57,431 nt of DNA from Bacillota bacterium (lineage in GTDB: Bacteria; Bacillota; UBA4882; UBA8346), in assembly GCA_023435225.1 (NCBI GenBank), contig JAEYRX010000052.1, forward strand, positions 1 through 57,431, read 5' to 3'. The first letter of the stretch is position 1. Every line of letters starts with the position of its first letter. The notes below the pieces were generated by a model that saw nothing but the letters and a program-made list of their open reading frames with translations, was not told the DNA's origin and searched no databases. Position numbers and translations under genes: made by a program. Below are positions 51,909-57,431 of this stretch, piece by piece.

Positions 51909-52058
51909 TTTAGGGTATAACATATCGCAGCGAAGCTATAAACGAAAAAGATTAATGTCGTTGCGATAAATTAAGGAAAATTATACCTCAAAAAGTTGCC
52001 GCAAAATGCTTGCGCTATGCGGCTTTACCAATAAAAGTTTGTTTATAAACAAACTTTT
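51909..52058 (+). promoter_or_regulatory. Structured leader before rex
   Basis: Three stem-loops in a row: GGGTATAA/TTATACCT enclosing TATCGCAGCGA (51923-51933) with TCGTTGCGATA (51958-51968); GCCGCA/TGCGGC (about 51998-52023); and a perfect 26-bp palindrome with half AAAAGTTTGTTTA (52033-52058) followed by TTAAGG. The last could be a terminator or an operator; its TTGT...ACAA ends are reminiscent of, but not equal to, the Rex site. Confidence 0.5.
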
Positions 52059-52090
52059 TAAGGATAATTTTTAGTAAAGGGGACACCGGA

Positions 52091-52714
52091 ATGACCCAAC
52101 GAAAAGTGCCGGATGTTGTTATTCGCAGGCTGCCACTTTATTTAAGGGTTCTGGAGATACTGGATCCTAATGAAACACCGATTATCTCTTCGGAACAATT
52201 GGCAAAGATGATTGGAACCTCATCGGGACAAGTTCGTAAAGATTTATCATACTTTGGAGTTTTTGGTAAACAAGGAGTCGGGTACCAGACTTTTTCGCTC
52301 CGAACGGAGTTGCGTAAAGTTTTACAACTGGACCAGGAGATTCGGGTGGGGTTGATTGGAGCCGGAAATCTTGGAGCCGCTTTAGTAAGGTATCATCAGA
52401 AAAACCGGGTTCATCAGCCGTTGGAAATTGTTGCCTTATTTGATATCGATGAAAAGAAAATCGGTCGGAAAATTGCTGATGTCGAGGTTTTTTCACTCGA
52501 ACAGTTACCGCAGATTATTCGGGAACAAGATATTAGAATGATGATTCTTACTTTCCCGGCGTCAAATGTCCAAGAAGTAGTGGATACTTGTATCGAAAAC
52601 GGTGTAAAGTCATTTCTAAATTTTGTACCGGCTTCAATCAAAATTCCCCCAGGAGTTAAACTTCGAACCTCGGATGTGACTTTGGAGTTACAAAGTTTGG
52701 CGTATTATACTTGA
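52091..52714 (+). CDS. rex: Redox-sensing transcriptional repressor Rex
   Basis: This 207-residue protein has the two Rex domains: a winged helix (about 1-80; VPDVVIRRLPLYLRVL, ISSEQLAKMIGTSSGQVRKDLSYFG in two stretches) and a Rossmann domain (about 85-207) with GAGNLG and ALFDID. Rex senses NADH/NAD+ and represses fermentation and hydrogen genes in anaerobes. It may regulate the hydrogenase operon 6 kb upstream, but I saw no clear site there. A GAGGC hairpin element separates it from recD2. Confidence 0.95.
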   Translation: MTQRKVPDVVIRRLPLYLRVLEILDPNETPIISSEQLAKMIGTSSGQVRKDLSYFGVFGKQGVGYQTFSLRTELRKVLQLDQEIRVGLIGAGNLGAALVRYHQKNRVHQPLEIVALFDIDEKKIGRKIADVEVFSLEQLPQIIREQDIRMMILTFPASNVQEVVDTCIENGVKSFLNFVPASIKIPPGVKLRTSDVTLELQSLAYYT

Positions 52715-52735
52715 AGCAAGCATATTATTATGGTA

Positions 52736-52824
52736 TAGGCGTGAGGCACGAGGCAAGAGGCTAAAGGAAAGGCAAAGAAGAATCTCTTAAAGTGTCTTTA
52801 CTCGCGCCTTTTGCCTGTCGCCTT
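52736..52824. repeat. Inverted GAGGC heptamer element
   Basis: The left arm AGGCGTGAGGCACGAGGCAA (52737-52756) and right arm CTCGCGCCTTTTGCCTGTCG (52801-52820) flank about 35 nt between rex and recD2. The right arm ends just before the recD2 ribosome site. Confidence 0.75.
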
Positions 52825-52838
52825 ATTTGGGAGGTACC

Positions 52839-55016
52839 ATGACGGAGCTTGAAGGGACCGTTGAACGGATTACTTTTTATAATGAAGAAAATTATTATAC
52901 GGTAGCCAGATTAAAGCAGAAATCAGGTGTAATAGTTACTATCGTCGGTAATCTGCCTCCTTTATATATTGGCGCGAAATTAAAGGTCAAAGGTGAATGG
53001 GGTCAACATAGAGAATTCGGTGAACAGTTTCAGGTTCAAGAGTGGAATAGCCAGGAACCAACAACTTTATTGGGGATTGAACGTTTTTTAGGGAGCGGCT
53101 TATTAAAAGGAGTCGGACCGTCTACCGCCCGTAAAATTGTTAAAGAATTTGGGATGGAGACTCTGACGGTAATTCAAAACACTCCGGAAAAATTGGCCGA
53201 TATTCCGGGAATAAGTCGACTTAAGGCAGAGCGAATTGCGGACAGTTTTCGGGAACATACTGATATCCAACAGATTATGATTTTTTTACAGGGGGTTGGA
53301 ATTAGTCCCGGTTACGCCTTAAAAATATACCGAACTTATAAGGATGAAGCTATTAAAATTGTCAAAGAGAACCCATACCGGTTGGCTGAAGAAGTTTTCG
53401 GAATCGGTTTCAAAATTGCCGACCAAATTGCCGGAAAGATGGGTATAAATAAGGACTCGCCTTACCGGATCCGGGCAGGGGTCCGTTTTTTATTAAATGA
53501 GAACAGTAATGAGGGGCACTTATTTGCTTTTGAGGATCAGTTTTTGAATAAAGCCGGTAAGGAATTTGAAGTAAACGAGTTGCAGTTGCAGGCGGAAATT
53601 GAGGATTTAATCGTTAGAAAAGAACTTTACCGGGAAACTACGCTGGGGAAGACTATCCTCTATTTGGCTCCTTTCTATTACAGCGAAGTTGGAGTAGTTT
53701 CCAAGATAAGAGATCTGATGCAAGGTGGAGTCCAACCTATATCGCTGGATATAGAAAAAATCCTGAGCCTGTATTCTAAAGAAACCCAAATAACATTAGC
53801 AACTGAACAAAAAGAGGCGGTACTTAAAGCCTTAGATAACGGGATACTTGTAATAACCGGAGGGCCGGGAACAGGTAAAACTACGATCATAAAAGCCATA
53901 TTAAAACTCTTTAACGCGGCTAAACTCCGGGTGATGCTGGCTGCTCCTACCGGAAGAGCGGCTAAGCGATTGGCGGAGACCACCGGAGAAGAAGCTAAAA
54001 CAATCCACCGGATGCTGGGGTTTGGAGCGGAATCACTTAATGGCAGCCGCTTTCAATTTGATGAAGATGAGCCTTTGGAAACTGATGTTTTGATAATAGA
54101 TGAGTTTTCAATGGTAGATTTATTATTGTTTTACAATCTTCTAAAAGCAATACCGTCAGGTACTCGATTGATTATTGTCGGTGATATCGACCAGTTGCCT
54201 TCGGTTGGACCGGGGACTGTTTTACAGGATTTGATTCAATCCGGCCGGATACCGGTGGTTAAGTTAAATGTTATTTTTCGGCAGGCTCAGGAAAGCTTAA
54301 TTGTCTCCAATGCCCACCGGATTAATAAAGGTGAGTTTCCTTATCTTTCTACCGACAAAGACTTCTTTTTTATTGAAGACGACAATCCCCAACATATTGT
54401 TGAAATTATTCCCAACCTGGTTAAAGTGAGGATTCCCGGTTATTTAAACTGTGACCCGATCGAAGATATACAAATATTAACCCCGATGCGCCGGACGGTA
54501 ACCGGAGTTGAGAACCTAAACTTATGTTTACAGGAAGCGCTAAATCCTCCTGCTCCGGATCTGGAAGAACTGAAAACCGGTAATACGGTTTTTAGGGTTG
54601 GTGATAAAGTTATGCAACTTAAGAATGACTATCAAAAGCAGGTTTTTAACGGCGATATCGGCCGGATTCACCTGATTGATCCGGAGGACCGGAGAATAAT
54701 CGTCAGCTTTCCGGAGATTGTAGGAGAACGTAAAGTTGATTATGAAGCGGAGGAATTGGACCAATTAGTGTTGTCGTATGCCATCTCCGTTCATAAAAGC
54801 CAGGGGAATGAATATCCGGTGGTTATTATGCCGATTACTACTCAGCATTTTATGATGCTGCAAAGAAATCTGTTGTATACTGCGGTTACCCGGGCTAAAA
54901 AGATGGTGGTTCTAATCGGGACCAAAAAAGCAGTGGCGATTGCCGTTAAGAATAATAAGATTGAAGAACGGCATTCGTTACTTAAGGAGAGGATTAAAAA
55001 TTCAATTGACAATTGA
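52839..55016 (+). CDS. recD2: RecD2-type ATP-dependent DNA helicase
   Basis: About 725 residues from ATG 52839, behind GGGAGGT. The N-terminal OB-like and helix-hairpin-helix region (about 1-200) has GVGPSTARKIVKEFG and GISRLKAERIADSF, as in RecD2. The helicase core has Walker A GGPGTGKTT (about 346), DVLIIDEFSMVD, GDIDQLPSVGPG and the UvrD-like end SYAISVHKSQGNEYPVVIMP with LYTAVTRAKK. RecD2 is a 5'-3' helicase that works without RecBC. A terminator follows at 55073. Confidence 0.94.
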   Translation: MTELEGTVERITFYNEENYYTVARLKQKSGVIVTIVGNLPPLYIGAKLKVKGEWGQHREFGEQFQVQEWNSQEPTTLLGIERFLGSGLLKGVGPSTARKIVKEFGMETLTVIQNTPEKLADIPGISRLKAERIADSFREHTDIQQIMIFLQGVGISPGYALKIYRTYKDEAIKIVKENPYRLAEEVFGIGFKIADQIAGKMGINKDSPYRIRAGVRFLLNENSNEGHLFAFEDQFLNKAGKEFEVNELQLQAEIEDLIVRKELYRETTLGKTILYLAPFYYSEVGVVSKIRDLMQGGVQPISLDIEKILSLYSKETQITLATEQKEAVLKALDNGILVITGGPGTGKTTIIKAILKLFNAAKLRVMLAAPTGRAAKRLAETTGEEAKTIHRMLGFGAESLNGSRFQFDEDEPLETDVLIIDEFSMVDLLLFYNLLKAIPSGTRLIIVGDIDQLPSVGPGTVLQDLIQSGRIPVVKLNVIFRQAQESLIVSNAHRINKGEFPYLSTDKDFFFIEDDNPQHIVEIIPNLVKVRIPGYLNCDPIEDIQILTPMRRTVTGVENLNLCLQEALNPPAPDLEELKTGNTVFRVGDKVMQLKNDYQKQVFNGDIGRIHLIDPEDRRIIVSFPEIVGERKVDYEAEELDQLVLSYAISVHKSQGNEYPVVIMPITTQHFMMLQRNLLYTAVTRAKKMVVLIGTKKAVAIAVKNNKIEERHSLLKERIKNSIDN

Positions 55017-55040
55017 GAATTAAGAATTGACAATTAATTA
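55002..55040. repeat. ATTGACA/ATTGAGA heptamer repeat
   Basis: CAATTGACAATTGAGAATTA and on, 7-nt period. It overlaps the last codons of recD2 (ending SIDN), so the repeat has supplied the C-terminus. Confidence 0.65.
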
Positions 55041-55072
55041 GCGTAGTTGCGTAATTTAGAATTAATATCAAG

Positions 55073-55107
55073 AGCCTAGTCTATATAAGATTAGGTTTTT
55101 ATTTTTA
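55073..55107 (+). terminator. Terminator of recD2
   Basis: AGCCTAGTCT pairs with AGATTAGGTT around ATATA, followed by TTTATTTTT. Confidence 0.75.
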
Positions 55108-55249
55108 AACAATTTACCATTATACAAAAATTTACTTTATTCTATTAATCAAAAGCAGGAACAACTGAAGAAATATTGAATTAAATGAAAAAATTAACAT
55201 ATTTCTGGAAGTTTAAAGTTTTTGAAGAATCCAAAACAATAAAGGAAGT

Positions 55250-56995
55250 GTGAAGGAATTGCTTTCACCTAAATATTTTATTTACTTAGCTTTTAATAAA
55301 TATCAGCAAAGTAAAATTGAAATCACCAGTAATCCAAGAATTGATGCTTATTTGCTTTATGAGTCAGGATATCAACAGCTGCATCTTTTGGAGCCTCCAC
55401 TTCCAATTTGGATGGCTGAATATATTTTAAATAAACTTCAAAAATATGATAATTGGACTGTTAATAAATTTCAAAAATCGGCAGCTTGTTTGTTAAATGA
55501 GATTAGTTCTTGTATAAAACTCAATCATCGAAACTATGATGTATTGGAATTAAATCCGCTTGAATTTGAACCTCCGGACTTGACTTCATTATTATGGGGC
55601 CGTTCATTACTGGGAACCGAAATCCCAGAGCTAATCAAAAACAGCGGTTTTGATCTCCCCTGGGACCCGGAGGACTGGTTGCAATATTTTTATCTTCATA
55701 ATCAAATTAGGAGAGAAGCAGCGGTAACAATTGATAGCCTGGGTTTGCCTTTTTGCCGCCGCTGTGGTGAAAGAAAACTGATTATGGAAGATAATTGTCT
55801 CTTTTGCGGGAACCCTCATTGTTACACTTGTACTAATTGTCAATCGATGGGTCTAGCTAAGAGTTGCACACCGTTATATTCGCAAAGTTATCCTAATTCA
55901 CCGAAAGTTAAATCCGTTATTAAGCCCAAACTTGACTTTGAACTTACTCCACCGCAGCAAAGAGCGGCGATGGAAGTTGAAAAATTTCTCGATACGGATA
56001 ACAAAGAGTTTTTGGTTTGGGCGGTCTGCGGCGGTGGAAAAACCGAAGTAAGTTTTGCCGCCGTAGCTAAAGTTTTATCGGAAGGCGGGAGAGTTTTATT
56101 TGCCATCCCTAGAAAAGATGTGGTGATTGAACTTTTACCCCGTTTCCAACAAGCCTTTCCTGATATAAGTATCTCCAGCCTATATGGTGGTAGTGATGAA
56201 CGTTTTGAGGATACTCAATTAACAATTGCCACAACTCATCAATGTCTCCGGTTTTATCAGGGATTCGACTTAATTATCTTGGATGAAGCGGATGCCTATC
56301 CGTATCAGGGAAGCGCTATGTTGCATTATGCTGTAACCCGGTCTTTAAAACCCGGTGGCTGTTTGGTAATTATGACTGCTACACCTGATAAAACGCTTAT
56401 TCAAAGAACAAAAAATAGAAAATTGCCCTTTGTCTCCATCCCGGCCCGGCCGCATCGAAAACCGTTAATTGTCCCAAAACTAACAAAAACACTACCGAAT
56501 ATTTTAAATATAAATAAAGATTGGACTCCGCCGGAAATAGTTCAAGAATTTTTACGGGAATTAAAGAATTCCGGTCGGAAAGGGATGATTTTTCTTCCCA
56601 CCATTCGTTTGATTGAAGAGATTGGCGCTCAAATAGTAAAATGGGCGGCTCAAGAAGGTCTGACCGGAGATTTTACCCATTCCAAAGCCGATAACCGGAA
56701 TGAGATAAAAAGAAAACTGTTGGCAGGCGAGTACCAATTTGTAGTTACTTCGACCATTTTTGAACGGGGGATTACTATCCCAAACCTTGATGTAATGGTT
56801 TTATTCGCCGATAATCAAAGAATTTTCGACAGCCGGAGTTTGATCCAGATCGCCGGGCGGGCCGGTCGAAAGGGTGAAGCGGCTAAAGTTATTTTTATCG
56901 GTAAGTCAATATCAGCGGCTATGAAAGAGGCTGTCCAAATTGTTAAAGATATGAATGAGGAAGGGTTTAGGTTGGGGTATCTTGATCGGACATGA
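55250..56995 (+). CDS. comFA: ComFA-like DNA helicase
   Basis: This 581-residue protein starts at GTG behind AAAGGAAG. The N-terminal part (about 1-150) is unrecognised. A zinc-finger region (about 165-205) has CRRCGERK, CLFCGNPHC, CTNC and a later Cys, as in ComFA. The helicase core has Walker A GGGKTE (about 262), the DEAD-type LIILDEADAYPY, MTATP and the late QIAGRAGRKG. ComFA powers uptake of transforming DNA in Firmicutes; comFC and other com genes are not in view, so competence is only suggested. Confidence 0.88.
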   Translation: MKELLSPKYFIYLAFNKYQQSKIEITSNPRIDAYLLYESGYQQLHLLEPPLPIWMAEYILNKLQKYDNWTVNKFQKSAACLLNEISSCIKLNHRNYDVLELNPLEFEPPDLTSLLWGRSLLGTEIPELIKNSGFDLPWDPEDWLQYFYLHNQIRREAAVTIDSLGLPFCRRCGERKLIMEDNCLFCGNPHCYTCTNCQSMGLAKSCTPLYSQSYPNSPKVKSVIKPKLDFELTPPQQRAAMEVEKFLDTDNKEFLVWAVCGGGKTEVSFAAVAKVLSEGGRVLFAIPRKDVVIELLPRFQQAFPDISISSLYGGSDERFEDTQLTIATTHQCLRFYQGFDLIILDEADAYPYQGSAMLHYAVTRSLKPGGCLVIMTATPDKTLIQRTKNRKLPFVSIPARPHRKPLIVPKLTKTLPNILNINKDWTPPEIVQEFLRELKNSGRKGMIFLPTIRLIEEIGAQIVKWAAQEGLTGDFTHSKADNRNEIKRKLLAGEYQFVVTSTIFERGITIPNLDVMVLFADNQRIFDSRSLIQIAGRAGRKGEAAKVIFIGKSISAAMKEAVQIVKDMNEEGFRLGYLDRT

Positions 56996-57068
56996 GGCAC
57001 GAGGCGTTAGGCGAAAGGTAACGGACAAAGGAGTCGGTTTTAGGGCTAACTGCGACCCCTCGCCCCTG
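56993..57068. repeat. Inverted GAGGC heptamer element
   Basis: CATGAGGCACGAGGCGTTAG with AGGCGAAAGG, and a shorter right arm CCCCTCGCCCCTGC (about 57056-57069), between comFA and the transposase. Confidence 0.65.
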
Positions 57069-57092
57069 CAACTTACCATTACCCACATCTTT

Positions 57093-57431
57093 TTAAGAAA
57101 AAGGGGACAAATCCAATGCTGATAAAGTTTCTAAGGAGTTGTAAAAACGATGAAAACCTCTCCATAAAACTTTAATACCAGGGTCACCATCATTCTTTCG
57201 AGCTAAAAATCCACCAAGTTTAGCAATAAGAACAACTGATTCTTTCAATGTCGGTGGCTTTTTAGGAAGAGCTGATTTTGGATTAACTATACGGTACAGA
57301 ACTTTCCATTCGGTCTCATCTAGAATCATCGAACAAGGAGCATCCGGCGTTTCTCGTGACTGATAGGTAATCCAAGTCAATTTCCAAGCGAGAACAGAAT
57401 AAAGGGCAATAGCATTTTTTAAGCGAATACT
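57093..57431 (-). mobile_element. IS4-family transposase, C-terminal part at window edge
   Basis: The minus-strand frame is open from the window edge to a stop at 57093, so this is the last 112 or so residues of a longer gene. ALYSVLAWKLTWITYQSRETP (two stretches), LDETEWKVLYRIVN and LIAKLGGFLARKNDGDPGIKVLWRGF (two stretches) match the C-terminal end of IS4-family DDE transposases. The E of the DDE triad would lie near the part seen or upstream. Whether the element is complete cannot be judged. No terminal repeat is identified here. Confidence 0.8.

Noticed and set aside
52033..52058. Palindrome before rex as a bona fide Rex operator
   Set aside because: Rex sites have two half-sites separated by about 4 bp (TTGTNAA-N4-TTNACAA); here the halves meet without spacer, so only partial similarity remains.

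Overview
The window looks like a chromosome segment of an anaerobic, low-GC Firmicute that has an outer membrane. A spoIIP gene and a Firmicutes-type infC-rpmI-rplT operon with a leader attenuator point to an endospore-forming Firmicute. A TolC channel, an RND efflux pump, an OmpA-domain lipoprotein and a small barrel-like protein ending in Phe point to a second membrane. A large membrane-bound [NiFe] hydrogenase operon and Rex point to a fermentative, H2-metabolising life. A Limnochordia/Hydrogenispora-like or Halanaerobiales-like lineage would fit, but the window alone cannot settle this.

Layout. 1-6.8 kb: envelope and secreted proteins of poorly known function (LiaF-like, Asp-rich, lipoprotein, DUF1266/TPR, zinc-ribbon RDD). 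6.9-10.5 kb: tcdA, then an ArsR repressor with a perfect palindromic operator and its Zn/Cd/Pb P-type ATPase. 10.6-12.8 kb: an ABC ATPase, UreG/HypB-like GTPase and Fe-S protein trio that looks like metallocentre machinery. 13-16.5 kb: TPR protein, flavin reductase, amt-glnK. 16.8-23.4 kb: TetR, membrane fusion protein, RND pump, TolC. 23.8-24.5 kb: a hybrid Phd/HicB-HicA-like toxin-antitoxin pair. 24.7-27.6 kb: EFR1-type ferredoxin-flavodoxin, a Cys-rich secreted peptide, flavin reductase, GNAT. 27.7-31.3 kb: a decayed, repeat-dense zone with a frameshifted gene, a truncated gene, a ten-unit 21-bp tandem array, two dead SymE-like copies and several palindromic elements. 31.5-33.1 kb: infC-rpmI-rplT. 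33.1-35.8 kb: OmpA-domain lipoprotein and spoIIP, with two structured non-coding elements between them. 36.4-46.8 kb: a 12-gene operon encoding homologues of all eleven complex I core membrane and peripheral subunits plus a maturation protease; the NuoD-like subunit keeps all four [NiFe] cysteines. 47-48.7 kb: alpha-glucan phosphorylase. 48.8-51.6 kb: a TIGR03546/TIGR03545/outer-membrane-like operon. 52-57.4 kb: rex, recD2, comFA and the end of an IS4-family transposase.

The most distinctive non-coding content is several dispersed families of intergenic inverted-repeat elements. One family (about 125 bp, five full or partial copies) shows compensatory base changes in both its outer and inner stems. 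A separate two-hairpin element next to spoIIP has hairpin loops with 10 nt of perfect mutual complementarity, a candidate kissing-loop RNA. No tRNA, rRNA or CRISPR array was seen.
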